From: Udeniomyces pyricola
Taxonomy: Eukaryota; Basidiomycota; Tremellomycetes; Cystofilobasidiales; Mrakiaceae
Reading direction: 5' to 3'
Length of the DNA: 64,000 nt
NCBI GenBank assembly: GCA_039545295.1
Contig: BCIK01000008.1
Span: 884,487 to 948,486 of the forward strand
Part shown: in pieces, positions 1-11,713 of the stretch
Layout: every line of letters starts with the position of its first letter
How positions within the stretch are numbered: position 1 is the first letter of the stretch
The notes under the pieces: model-generated
The model's input: only the letters and a program-made list of their open reading frames with translations
Told to the model about the DNA's origin: nothing
The model's database searches: none
Translations under genes and position numbers: made by a program

Positions 1-1661
1 GCATAACTCATATCCTAATCGAGTCCTGTCACATCCGAGGGTTGAGAGCTTGGTTACATCAATGAGGCTAATGACTTGCTTTCTTCATCTCTTGTTTCCC
101 CTTACATCCATCTCACCTTTTTTTTTTCTCCCTTCTTTGTCGGATCACTCACGTTCGATTATCAAGCCCCACCACCTCACATCCGCTCTGTGCCTTCCAA
201 CCACTCCCTTGGTCTGGTCACGCTCGACTATCGCCTCGCCCCGCAAACCCGTCTACCCTCTATCCTTTCCGACGTCGCCGCCGGTCTTGCCTTCCTCCAC
301 TCTCCAACCTTCCACGACGCGACCCAAGGTCGGCTCGATGCCTCCAAGATGATCATCTCGGGGAGCTCAGCAGGGGGTTGGTTGGCGTTGATCGCTGGTT
401 GGGGGGTCGCGTTTGAGGCGTGTGGGTTGGTGAAACCAGAGAAGCCTTTGGCTGTTTGTGCGATTTACCCCATCACGGGTCTCGAAGATCCTTTCTGGAC
501 CACTCAGCAGCGACGTGAGTAGATTCCTTCCGACTTGAATCACACGATGAACAGTGAAGAGAGAGAGAGAGAGAGCGGAAAAAAAAAAAGAACAGAGCCA
601 TCGGGTCATTCGGTATGCTGGAATCTGTTCCATCTCACCGGACCACTGGTTGACAACCTCCATTATCTGCTCTTTCATTCCAATTCATTCCTTCCTTCAC
701 TGCCGTTATCTCTGTTTATCATTCTACACATCTCTTAGCCGCCTCATTCTCGACCAAGACGATCCCCCATGCCGACATGGCGCCTTTCCTTGACCCTCAG
801 GGCCCCGAGATCAGCTTCAACGCCCCGGAATCTCCTCGTCAATCCTTCTATCAATACATGGTCAGTCGATCTCCTCGCATTCTTCTTTCATATTGTCTAC
901 ATATTCTTCCTGGCCGGCCTCCTTCTTTTTGTTTGTTGAAAATGAGAAGCATGAGGAAGTCACTGTAGACTGCAATTGGAGGAATGAACGCAATCCGTTA
1001 ACCCTTACTTTGCTTTGTTTGGCTGGATACCACAATTACACATTCTTGCCTCTCTCCTTTTTTTCTTCTTTGCTTTCACGTGATAGGTTCAAGAGTAAGT
1101 TGGTATCTCTTGCCTAGTTTCGCCCGGGTAGTCTTCCTTTCCGGTCGTATTTCACTGACCTGCGATCAAACTTCTTCCCATTGAATCCCCTCCCTCACTC
1201 ACTTCTCTCACCTTGTTTTTTTTTCCCCTCTGAACACCCGTTGCCACTTGTTCAACATCCTCTTCGGTATATTTTTTGTTAGAGGAATTCTTTGTGATCT
1301 GCTCCTGTCCCCTGATCTCGACCCTCCCTCTTCCACCTTCAACATCTCCCAAACCCTCCTCCATTCGACCCAAGACCCCTCAACCCTTCCCCCAACACTC
1401 CTCATGCATGGAACCCACGATCGGTACGTACCGATTCAACAATCGTACGACGTTCGAAACGCCGCTCGGACGATGCTGCAGGTTGGAGGAGGCGCGGGCG
1501 CTGGCGTTGATGGCGACGACGACCATGATGGGTTGGTCCAGTTGGAAGTCGTACAAGGGAAAGATCATGGGTATGATTTTGATGAGGAGGAGAAAATGGA
1601 GAGGATGTATGGGTTCATTCGGAAGGTGCTGGATGGCCAAGGAGGACAGTCGAGGCTTTGA
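1..1661 (+). CDS. alpha/beta hydrolase (HSL-like), 5' partial
   Basis: This looks like a hormone-sensitive-lipase-type alpha/beta hydrolase; such enzymes hydrolyse carboxyl esters, but the substrate cannot be told. The readable parts carry DYRLAP, the nucleophile elbow GSSAGG (the family usually has GDSAGG), an acid-residue segment HGTHD-RYVP, and a catalytic-histidine segment GKDHGYD close to the C-terminus. Exons I can defend are about 160-514, 739-860 and a last block of about 1290-1661 ending in TGA. Donors at 515 (gtgagt) and 861 (gtcagt) and the acceptor at 737-738 fit in phase. The junctions between 861 and 1290 are unresolved; a very small exon near 1087-1094 is possible. The start codon and the upstream HGGG oxyanion segment lie left of the window. 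The gene converges on the minus-strand Vps24 gene. Confidence 0.75.
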
Positions 1662-2360
1662 AGAAGAAGAAGAAGAATATTCATGAAGAAATGTCCCGGT
1701 TGGTTTTCGTCGGCCAGTTACTATTACTTGGGCGAGGGACTGATTGACTGATTGACTGATTGATCATCGGATCCCTGTCGCGCCTATCAGCCTCGTTTTC
1801 ATTTGCTGGTGGCTTGGTTGGTTGGAAGAAAAATAGAAACTAACGGGACCTTGTCGAGATTCTGATGGGGAGGGGGGGGGGGGGGAGTTTAAATAGTCGT
1901 TGATCTGAATTTGTCTTTTTGTGCGCGGACATCAAGATCGAAGCACCGAAAATCAAGAGCGAAAACCAAGAAGGGGACCAAACAAAGGAAACACAAGAAA
2001 TGAAAAAAGGGACAGGAACGCAGGGATGAGATGATGGGCTAGTGTCGTCAAGAGGGAAAACGGAACGAAAACGAAACGAAGAGGAGAGGAGAAGAAAAAA
2101 AAAAAGAAAAAAGAAACAAGAGATCAAGGAAGAAAGAGAAGAAAGACAGAATCCCCCCCCCCCCCCAAAACCCATGCGCCTATTGGTGACTACCCAGATG
2201 CGCCCCCCCCCCCCCCCCCCCCCCCTGTTTAGGACGTTCAACGTCAAGTAGAATACAATCGCGGTGTCACTATGAGTCGTACCTCATACCCTCCCACTCA
2301 TGAACCCCCCACCCTTCTAAACTCCCGTCCTTCTGAGAAAACAACATCAAGTGGTGTTCC
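1662..2360. other. convergent intergenic region, low complexity
   Basis: Region between two convergent genes. It holds an 8-bp tandem repeat (unit actgattg, about 3 copies, near 1738-1764), a G run near 1870-1885, two C runs near 2153-2166 and 2203-2225, and a purine-rich stretch at 2050-2150. No convincing gene is seen; the ORFs here are products of the homopolymer runs. Confidence 0.7.
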
Positions 2361-4083
2361 TCAATTGCTGAGAAGCTCCTGCAGTTCTCTCTGCATGCGC
2401 TGCATCTCGGCCTCGGAATCCTCCTCGCTCTGCGCCGGTTCGGCTTGTGTCTGCGAATGGACGATTCCAGGGATAGATTGATGTAATACGAATTAGCCAA
2501 TAGTGGGAAGGGTGAAGAGGAATTTGAGGAAGAAAAGAGAAAGAAAGAAGGTAGTAGGAAGGAATGAGAGCAAGTGGGTTTCATCCTGGTCAGTCACTAT
2601 CGTTATCGACCGGCCAGTCTCACCAAGATGACCCTCATCTCCACGCTTCACCATCACACCCTGACCCTTTCTCCTGCTCCTTGTCTCCCAAGCAAGAGAA
2701 GACAACACATCGGTCTCCTCAGACTTCCCTCGATCTACTCCTTCAAAATCTCTGATACGCACCGGCAATGAACTTCCTGCCTTGCCCGTCAGGACGCCGA
2801 GTTTGCCATCCGTCAGATCGTAGAGCACCTTGTCGACCTCGGCATCGGCTTCCTCTTCGAGCTCCTCTTGATCTTCGTCGAGACCATCGAGGGTTTCGTC
2901 CATCATTTCCTCCATGATACCCGCCTGGAAGAGACACAAAACAGGGAAGGAGGGGGATGTTAGATTGGAAGTTCAGGTCACGCTTCCTGCCTCAGGTGCT
3001 TTCCTGCGCTCACACACAAACAACCCTCTCTCTATTCTTGTCGTTCTCGTGTGACTAAAGTCATGTCGATTCTCCAAAGCACAAGAGCAGCAGAACGTGG
3101 AAGGACACACCTTCATCATCTCCATGGACATCTGCCGCATCGTCGCGGAGAGTTCGGGGAGCTTGACGAGTTCGTTGGACAGCTTCATGATCTCGGTCGA
3201 TTTCTGAAGCGAGCCCGTCACTTTGAGCATGGCTGTAGAGGAAAAAAAAGGATGGAAAAATGAAACAAGTAGCGAGAGAGTTGAGAGTTTGATTGAACAT
3301 TATGTGAATGTGTGAGTGTGGGCGTCATCAAGTGTATGATCATGAGATGAAGAATTGAGTGAGAGATATGTGCGTGCGTGCGTAACAGGGGGATATTCAT
3401 CCTCATCGGCACGATCCGAACCAACTCCCTTTCCCCCAAACGGTCAAACTCACCAGCTTGATGGGTCAACTGCATGCCAACACTCCCCAGCCTCGCTTTC
3501 GACGCATGCAACCGATCGACTTGCTTGTTGCTTCTGACCATCTCCTTGGCGAGGATCCTGGCGCTCTTGACGTCGTTGCGAGCAGCAAGACCTTTGAGTT
3601 CCGTCCGTGCCTTGCTACGGGCTGCGTCCAGCTAAAATCCCCATGATCCACACCCGGATCCAACCGTCCCCACCATGTTTTAAGCCGTCAGTCAGTGAGT
3701 TTCTATCTGTGTGGTTGGGGGGAAAAGGTAGGTCTGTGTGGACGGAAACTGAGGAGGGATGGATGATTGGTGACGGATGGCGTACCTGTCGGATCTCCTT
3801 GTCGAGGTCCCGCTGTTGCTTCTTCACTTTACGTTGCCACTCCTGGAGTTGCTCGGCCGGCGGCTTGCCGTAGATGTAATCGCGTATTGATTTCCTTTGG
3901 GGGTGATGTGAGAATGGGCGGAGAAGGGGCGACACAAAAGCGGATGAGAGAGAGAGAGGTTGTGAGGGAAGGCGGACCAAGGCGAAAGTAGAGGAAGCGA
4001 AACGAGACGAGACGCGTCAACGGAACGGGCGCAGAGGAACTGTTGGAGAAGGATGGAACTGAACGGTGAGCGTACATGGACAT
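2361..4083 (-). CDS. VPS24: ESCRT-III subunit Vps24/CHMP3
   Basis: ESCRT-III subunit that polymerises on endosomal membranes during multivesicular-body formation and membrane scission. Six exons: 4083-4076, 3894-3786, 3631-3454, 3232-3111, 2924-2763 and 2450-2361, giving 222 residues, close to the 224 of yeast Vps24. The start [18 protein letters not shown] is typical of the family. It is followed by a basic helical core (about 15-120), then [18 protein letters not shown] and an acidic segment ([19 protein letters not shown]). The C-terminus [17 protein letters not shown] matches a MIM1 motif that binds the Vps4 MIT domain. The first exon is only 8 nt, so the second Met codon is split by the first intron. 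This start was chosen because it restores the conserved N-terminal helix and all phases agree. It is divergent from the LRR gene. Confidence 0.9.
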
Positions 4084-4615
4084 GGTGACAAGGTATGGAA
4101 TGGAGGAGAGTGTAGGTGAGAGGGTAAGAATGAAAGGGCTGGTTGCGAGAGGCGGTCGTGAATGGGTGATGAGGCATCCATCCGGGCGGAGTGCTCCGGT
4201 TGAACATGCATTGGCACGTACATGCTTTTTACGTGTAATACTTGATGAGCACTATTCATTATCAGAACGATATATCCTTGTACATGCAGACTATTGTATC
4301 TTCATCTGTTGCCCTAGTTGTTGAGTTTCTGTGCCTGAGGCAATCAGTCGCTTCATGTGCTGATATGATCAATTAAGACGAGGCGATAGATGATTTAACA
4401 CATGCATCCAACTATTAACTATATTGCATGACGATATACGCTGCAAAGGCCACGTGACCAACCAACTACACCGCCTAGATGATCAATGGTGGGCGCGTCG
4501 GATCGCGTCGGACTTGGAATCTCGATCGTGTTGACCTTGATTCGATATTCAATTCCGGTCCAAAGTCATTCAACTTCCAGTCGTCTCCCTTGCCTTGCTT
4601 CCCTCGAGCCCCGCC
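4084..4615. promoter_or_regulatory. divergent promoter region, Vps24 / LRR protein
   Basis: 532 bp between the start codons of two divergently oriented genes, so it must contain both promoters and 5' leaders. An inverted CCAAT-like or TATA element cannot be assigned with confidence. The sequence contains ccacgtgacc near 4450, an E-box-like CACGTG core. Confidence 0.5.
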
Positions 4616-7600
4616 ATGTCTTCTTCCTCCTCTTCGTCCACACCGAATCGACCTCGCCCAGCTGTTCCCGGTACGACGTCTTCGCTCCCACGCCCGTCCT
4701 CTCGCCCGCGAGTCATCCCGTCGAGCTCTTCAAGCTTAACACCCTCGCGTCTCGCTCCGACTTCGACCTCTTCTCGGACGCCAACGGCCTCGACCCCAAC
4801 GCGTGCCACTGCTACTCCTACCGCCAAGTCGACTGTTCCTCCAACGGCTAATCGGGGTCTCACACCGACCCGTCCGCGAGCTCCCTTGACCCATGGCTCC
4901 ACTTCGACCTCACCTGCCATCGGTTCCTCGAGAGCGACGACCACCCCCGTTCGGTCGAGTATCAGGGACCAGATCAAGGCCATGAGAGCCGCTCAGGCGA
5001 CTCCCATCGACAAAGGGTCACCTTCGCAAGGGTCTCGAATCAAAGACCTGATCAAGAAGAGCGCTGATACCGGTAAGCCGGAGACTGACAAGCACCCAAT
5101 CGCGCATATCCCGGTAGCTTACGACTTGCTTTTAATTCGGATTGTCCCGTGAGAACTGACACGAGCCGACTGATCTTCTTTCTTCGTCGACGCAGGTCGA
5201 CTCATCATTCCGTCTAGTTTCTCGCCGCCCTTGCAACACCTACCTCTGGCTCTTTATACATTACTGTTGGGGATTCCCCTAAAGGAGCTTTCCCGCAAAC
5301 CACCCAAGCCCTCTTTGTCGTCCATCGCAACGTCATCCCCTTTCTCTGGTTCCTCGCTCGAGCAGAGACTAGACCGATTGAATCTCGATGGCTCGGCAGG
5401 GGAAAATGAAGAAGATGGATTCGGTAAAAGGGAAGAAGAGGAAGAGACGGGTGGGTTCATTGCGTCGGTCGATCTCGAGACGCTCAAGGCGGCCAGTCAA
5501 GAGTTGGAACTATTGGACCTCGAGCTTGGATTATTTGGAGGGTTGAAAGTGCTCGATGTAAGTCATTGATTTCACTTGAGTTGAGTTCTAAGTGTCATCG
5601 ATATTTGTAGAATGAAAGAGGAGCTAACCGCATCACTCTATCTCTTCAGTTCCGTCACAATCGTCTGACCTCAATCCCAACTTCCTTCCCTAACCTCGGT
5701 TTGCTCACCTCTCTCAACCTCTCGCACAACCGATTTGACTCATTCCCGCCTCATCTCACGCTTCTGCCCAACCTTGTCGAGCTGGACCTCTCTCATAACG
5801 CTCTCTCTACACTGTCGTTCTTGATGCCTCCACCTTCGCCCATCTTTCCGGGCACGCCTCCTTCGAGCTTCCAGTCGCCTCCCGATGCCGGTCGTCGGCT
5901 GGACAGCCCCCTACCGAGCTTAAAAGTTCTCTCTCTCGCAGGAAATAAACTCACTTTGGCTGATCTCCCTGACCGGAACGAGGATGGATGGCCGTCCGGG
6001 ATTGAAGTCCTCAACCTGGGCGAAAATCCTCTAGTCTCCCCCTCGAATGACGGCACACTCTCCCTAGCACCGTTTGTAGCCCTTAGAAAGCTTAAGCATC
6101 TCTCTCTCGCTTCGGTTGCCGTGCGATCGCTCACTATTCCTCCGATGGCCGACGAAGGACTTTCTCGTCCACCTCCCTTTCAACATCTTGTCCTCGTCAC
6201 GCTCTCTGCCAATCCACACTTTATCACCTCTGACCTCGGGTCGGATTCATCTTGTCTACCCAACTGGGTCCCACAGGGCAAGTCCGTCCGACTTCAGCTG
6301 GGCGAGACGGGTGAGGAAGGAGCCACCCCTTCGCTCCTTCACGTCGTCGTTGATGAGCATCTCTTGCCGAAGAAGACCATGGCGAGAAAGACGCACGTTT
6401 GGGTTCCTCCAAGCTTCGAGGAAGATGAGAAGCCGGTGGTGGATCAAGTTGGGAGACAGCAGACCGAGTCGGAGTCGGAGCGCGTAGACGACCCTTTCGG
6501 CTTGCCTACGTATGCGCCAGTTGGGAACGGTCGGCGTTCCGCGATGAGAGGGGGTGCCTCAAAACCTGCTCCTCTCTCGTTCGACTCACCGGAAAGTCTT
6601 GCTCCGACGACATCTTCGTCTCTTGCTTCTCGGCCCTCATCAAGCTTTGCTTCCTCTTCGACTTCCTCCCGCACATCTCCTTCCTCACCCCATTCCAACT
6701 CATCCCCATATGCTTCCTCCCCATTCTACAACCCTCAAACTCAATCTTACACTTTATCGCTGTCAACTCGAACCCCAAATCCAGCGTTTCCAACCGGAAA
6801 GTTCTGCCTTCAAGAGCTTCACGATCAACCCTTCTCAGCTCAACTTCGATCCATCGCCCTCTCCGGACGATCCCTCACTTCGATCGTCATTGACGACTCG
6901 CTCGCAACCCCGTCATCCTCCTCCTCCTCTTTTACGACCCTTTGCTTCCCAAACGTCACTGCGTTCAGCATCACTTCCACGCCGTCTTCGATCCCATCCT
7001 CACTCCTCTCGAACCTACGAACGATCTTTCCCGCGCTCGAAGAACTTGACCTTTCCGAAGCCATCAACATCGGTGACCTTCTCGCTCAAGAGACCACGGT
7101 TAGGAAGTTGATCCTAGGGGGTGAGTGTGGAGAGGAAGAACGGAGGACGACAAAGGGGTTGAAACGACTCTTGTTGAGGGAAACGGGCATGAGGAATTTG
7201 AGTGGGTTGGAAGCTATCGCTAAAGCGATGAAAGAGGGGGAACCGGACGTCAGGGAGAGGTGGAAATGCGAAGAGATCGATTTGAGAGATTGTGCGGTCG
7301 AGAAAGTGAGTTTTCTCGAACACCTCAAAGACCAATTATTTTTCTCAACAATGAAGTTTGGGGTTTCCTTTTCTTGCGATATGAGAAGATCGCTTGCTTT
7401 TGTGGTTGTTACTGATAGATTGCTTTCATGATGTATTGCTGCTTTGTTCTTCCTATCTCTCTCGTGTGTGTTTACCAGCTCGAGCCTGTGCTGGGATACC
7501 TTCCCTTAAAGCACTTTCTCGTTGAACGCAACCTCTTCCGAGCTCCTCATCGACGGACATGGGAACAAGGTGGTACGTCTATCATACCCCTTCTCTTCAT

Positions 7601-7805
7601 GTCATCCGCTTCCTGTCTTCCTTTCCTCGTCGTCTCTTGCATCACGATATGCGTCTTAAGACGCGTACAGCGCACATCATAACCAAGTCCGTCACTGACC
7701 TCATTCTACTGCATGCTGTCTTGCTTCTTTTCGTACCTGATTGGGTGATGATCGATCATGCCAGGCACCGCGGGCTTGTTGGCTTGGCTCTCGGATCGAG
7801 CTTAA
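4616..7805 (+). CDS. leucine-rich repeat protein, LRRC40-like
   Basis: Five exons (4616-5072, 5196-5557, 5650-7305, 7479-7572, 7765-7805) give 869 residues. Residues 1-150 are a Ser/Thr/Pro/Arg-rich, probably disordered tail. Leucine-rich repeats follow, clearest at about 275-330 (LTSLNLSHNRF, LVELDLSHNAL) and 360-430 (LKVLSLAGNKL, IEVLNLGENPL, LKHLSLASVAV). A low-complexity Ser/Pro stretch covers about 540-650. Repeat-like segments return near 735 (LEELDLSEA). The last two short exons supply LEPVLGYLPLKHFLVERN and a tail ending LLAWLSDRA, which resembles the C-terminus of LRRC40-type proteins. LRR proteins of this kind usually act as binding scaffolds; no enzymatic domain is visible and the partner is unknown. 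The start is the first ATG of the Ser-rich exon; all four introns are GT-AG and in phase. Confidence 0.8.
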
Positions 7806-8917
7806 AGATTCATACATATATATATATAAACCCAAATATTTTACCGATCTCTTTATCCTCATCCATTCTCCTACCAAACTGTTGTCATCTTGCCTGTGAT
7901 TATATGAGGGCTACGGAGTCAATTTCATTCTTCTTTGCCCTTCTTTGCGTTCTCGCTCGAGATATCGACCCGGCCTCGAGCTCTCACTTCTCCCCTTCTT
8001 TCATGATCACTTCATTACACTTGGTCCCTCATATATATGTATATACCTTGTCTGTGTGCTTCGAAGGGCCCGTAACACTACTCTAATATCATCATCATGT
8101 GATCACTGCAGACTGTTACACATCGCCTCATTGATGGTGACTGCTCAGGACCTGTACGTCCTTTCTAATGATACATGCCATTTGTGTGGTTGACTGTGCG
8201 AGGATCTTCGAGACTGCTGTACTATCGTTGTGGACTGCAAAGTTACGAGTCAAGTCAAGGCCCCGAGGCCTGATGATATTATAATCAGTCGTATTATAAT
8301 CAGTCGTAGAGAATCCTCGCAGACGCGTTATAATATACATTACGATGTGATTCTTCGACACTTGCACGAGATAGTGTACGTTGACTGCATTTGACTGCAC
8401 TGATTGGCTGGTGTGACGCGATCGGTGTGAAGACGAGATTATTATGTATCTCTCGTATACAATGACGCCGCCTCATAGATATCAAGCCAAATTGATAGCT
8501 TCGAAATTCGAGATTCGTACGCGTACGTACGTTGGGGCGTTCGATCCGAGGCGTTGCGATTAGCCGATGATCATTCCTGTTCACGAGTCCGGGACGGACA
8601 GGATTGCATGCGACATCGCCGCGCGCTCGACAGCGCGGGTCAAAAAGAAAAAAAAAGGAAAACACTAGCTTGTCTAGACGCGACGGCCGCGGCCGGACTG
8701 GCCGAGAGCCGTGCGTCGACTGCGCGGTTGACCCCCTCGGACGACTGGGCGAACGATATACGATTTCCTTCAAGTTGGTTTGCCCTCGTGCCCTTATCCT
8801 TGATCAATCCACCAACACTCCCCTCCAACGTCCCTACCACATCCAACCTACTCCAGACTAGACTCTTTTCCACTCCCACAGCCAACACTCTGATCACCAC
8901 ACTTTGCCCACACAACC
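7806..8917. other. intergenic region
   Basis: No gene recognised. It contains TA-rich tracts near 7815-7832 and 8031-8048, a direct duplication of attataatcagtcgt near 8277-8306, and a palindromic gtacgcgtacgtac near 8517-8530. The right-hand half should hold the promoter of the F-box-like gene. Confidence 0.6.
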
Positions 8918-10990
8918 ATGACATCGTGAGTAGCCGACGCCTTCTCGCTTCGTTCTGCGTCAGGGCAATTCTCCGCCCGCCTCCCGCACGCACCCTTTTA
9001 TCCTGGTCCGCTTATCGCCCGCTATCTACGGCCAGTCGTCGTTCGAACGCAACGACTTGTCTGCCTCAACTCTCAAACGAGACCTGACTGTCGTCCCTAC
9101 GTTTAACTTGGTCGAGTTGGTTCCCACTGGCGTGACATCACCTATGGTCGTCTGACAAACTCTGTTCCTTACCCGCCCTCCTGCTCTCTAAACCACTACA
9201 GTTGCAGTCCGCTCCGCTTGCCATGGGATATTTTGTCGCTCGTCCTGGCGGAAGCCATTCAACTCGCTCAGCTCGAGGCGCGGCAACGATTCGTCGACGG
9301 TAACGAGGGCAAGCATGACGATGGACATTGGATCGTTTATAGCAACTTGAGGGCTGTATGCAAGGACTGGCAGGTAAGTTGAGGGGCTGCAGATGAGAGC
9401 GGCGGCGGGCCAGAGCTGGCGCGCGCAGGCTTGTGTCAGGCGACTTACGCCGCGCCGACGAGCCGACCGGTCATGATGACGAGTTCGCCCGCAGACTCTG
9501 CCTGACCTCCTCACGTTCTAATGGCCGTGTCTTGACTCCTATGGCGTTTAACTGTGCTAACACTCATGTCCTCAATGCTTTTCTCATTTGTTTTTCAATT
9601 TTGGTTTTTGACTGCTGCTTCAACATCATGACTGCCACTCAACCCTTGGATCCCTCCCGTCCAGATCATCGCAGACGGCCTCTTCTTTCGACACATTGTC
9701 GTCCCTTCCGACTCGTCTTTCCTTCGCCTCTTCTATCACCTGTCACTCTCGCCTCACTTCCAAACCCAGACTCAATCCCTCATGATCCGTTCAAATGGCT
9801 ATTGGGATCTCCTCGAAACCTCGGCCCAATCCCTCTCGCCTCTCCTTCGCCTGTTTCCCAACCTCGAACGGCTCTCGCTCGGCGTAACCTTTTACTGCGT
9901 TCGACCCCAACGAACGTTCCTGATTCCGTCCAACCTCAAAGTTGGCAGCGATACTGTCTACCTTCGAGAGTACGAAGGCCCCATGAATGCCCTCCTCCGG
10001 ACCGAGGCTTGTAGCCGGCTTGAACGTGTTGACATCACGTCTACCCAGGACAACCAGACCCTCATCCTTCCCCCGACGGTCCGACACCTTTCGGTCCATC
10101 TTTCGCTCGATTACCATCTCTCGAACCTTCCGACCTCTCCGCCTCCCTCTTCATCATTCCTCGCACAACCAATATCGTATCCAGGCACCTCGTTGCCTCG
10201 GCTTCAATCCTTGACACTTTCAAACTTGACGCCAGCCGGTGTCAACTCGACTACCTTTACCGATGTCCTCTCTACTCTCGGCGGCCTCTACGTTGATCCT
10301 ACCAGTGAAGATGACGAAGACCATGACATTGCAGGGCTCATACCTAAGAGTAGACTCCAGTACCTTACACTCAACCATTCCTCCTCGCTGGACCATGGCC
10401 GTGCTCGGACGACGGCGCTCTCCCTCCCTTCTACGGTGCTCTCGTCCTGTCCCGATCTCTGCTCCCTCTCGCTGTCGTCCCAGCTCATGCTGGATTCGGT
10501 GCCATCGACTGGACACTCCCGCCTCCGCTCACTTGATCTGCCGGCCCTCCCATCAGCCTCGTTTTTGTCTCTTTACAAACGGTTCCTTCCGGCGCTCGAG
10601 ACCATTACCTTTCCCTCTATCCCGATCCTCTCGCCGCCTTCTTCCCACACCTCGACTCATGCGTCGTCGCCCAAGTCGCCCTTCTTTGCGTTCAATTCAC
10701 CTTCGATCAGTCCATCTGCGACCTCGCCTACGTTGTCGTCGATCATGGACTCTGTTACTGCTGCCCGGATGAGTAAGATCGTCCTTTTTGAGCGTCAAGA
10801 GCAGCGCAAGTTCGACGCCCGCACGCTCGAACCTCGACTCTTTGGTAGCCTCGTCGAATCTTGGATGCTCGATGCGGCTCAGGCAAGCTCGGCCGGAGAA
10901 GTTTACGGTAGCGACGATAGTGTTGGGTGCTGGCAATCGGGCCAAGACAGTCAAAGCGACGAAACATGGAATTTCGTGCAGGCTGTCTAG
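8918..10990 (+). CDS. F-box-like protein with C-terminal leucine-rich region
   Basis: Three exons (8918-8925, 9208-9373, 9665-10990) give 499 residues. Near the N-terminus LPWDILSLVLAEA, followed after an insert by LRAVCKDWQ, fits a divergent F-box, the Skp1-binding helix set of SCF ubiquitin ligases. The rest is rich in Leu, Ser and Pro with LRR-like phrases (LFPNLERLSLG, LQSLTLSNLTP, LRSLDLPALP), consistent with a substrate-binding region as in many fungal F-box proteins. The start codon sits on an 8-nt exon (M-T-S), joined by the donor at 8926 (gtgagt) to an acceptor at 9206-9207. The phase is exact and gives MTSPLRLPWDIL, but so short an exon deserves RNA support. The substrate is unknown. 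Confidence 0.7.
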
Positions 10991-11713
10991 CCCGGCTCTT
11001 TTTTTTTTTTTTTTTTCTTNTTCTGCTGTCTGGAATATTTTTGCGCTCCTGATCAGGCCCGTCCCATCATCATCTTCATCCATTCATTAAGAGTCACTTG
11101 AAACTTGATCATCAATCTTCACCTTTTTTTTTCGTTGTTGGTTTACTTACTAATCCCCACTTATTTAGTTTAGTTGGACTTGGTTGTACTTGGCTGTACG
11201 ATCTGCTGCTGGCCGCCGGTTCCGGCCCATACTTTTTACTGTCTGCTTCTTGCAAGTTGCAACTCCGTGATAATCCTTTTCCTTCATATGGCATGTCTGA
11301 TGTCACTTTGACTTTTTTCCTTAGGGAGATAGATTCGTTTGTTTCCTTCTCCTTCAATTTGTTGAAGATACCATGAGTCGTGAATATAGCCGACGTTGAT
11401 GAGTTTTAGTGGTTTAAGCGAAAAAGTCAGCGAATTGGGTGCTCGCTCCTGGCTGCGACTCGCTTTCGATACGTTCGACGACCAGGCGACGACAACACCC
11501 TCCTTTCCCTTCCTTGGCGTGTCCTCATCTCTCCTGCTCGTGCCCTCATCTCTGACAGGTGAATCAGCATCCCCGCTCTATCACCAGGGATCTGCCCATA
11601 GATCTTTCCTCGGAACTTCGATATCTCGACTCTGCTCGCCATTACCTTTCCTCTTCATATCACCACTACCTTTCTCTCTTCCGATTCGCCTTTTACTTCG
11701 AATCCCACGGACC
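10991..11713. other. intergenic region with poly-T tract and ambiguous base
   Basis: 3' region of the F-box-like gene and 5' region of the PPR gene. A poly-T tract near 10999-11019 carries an N at 11020, as expected for a homopolymer miscall. The frame is open upstream of the PPR start (from about 11396) but does not look like conserved coding sequence. Confidence 0.6.

Noticed and set aside
1869..2225. Poly-G and poly-C runs flanking Gly- and Pro-rich ORFs
   Set aside because: Low-complexity translation of homopolymers in a 3' intergenic region.
8300..8773. 157-codon minus-strand ORF in the spacer before the F-box-like gene
   Set aside because: Arg/Ser-rich composition, no splice partner, no recognised motif.
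11396..11713. Upstream extension of the PPR reading frame
   Set aside because: The added residues have no presequence character and the frame passes through an obviously non-coding leader; the ATG at 11714 gives a proper mitochondrial signal.
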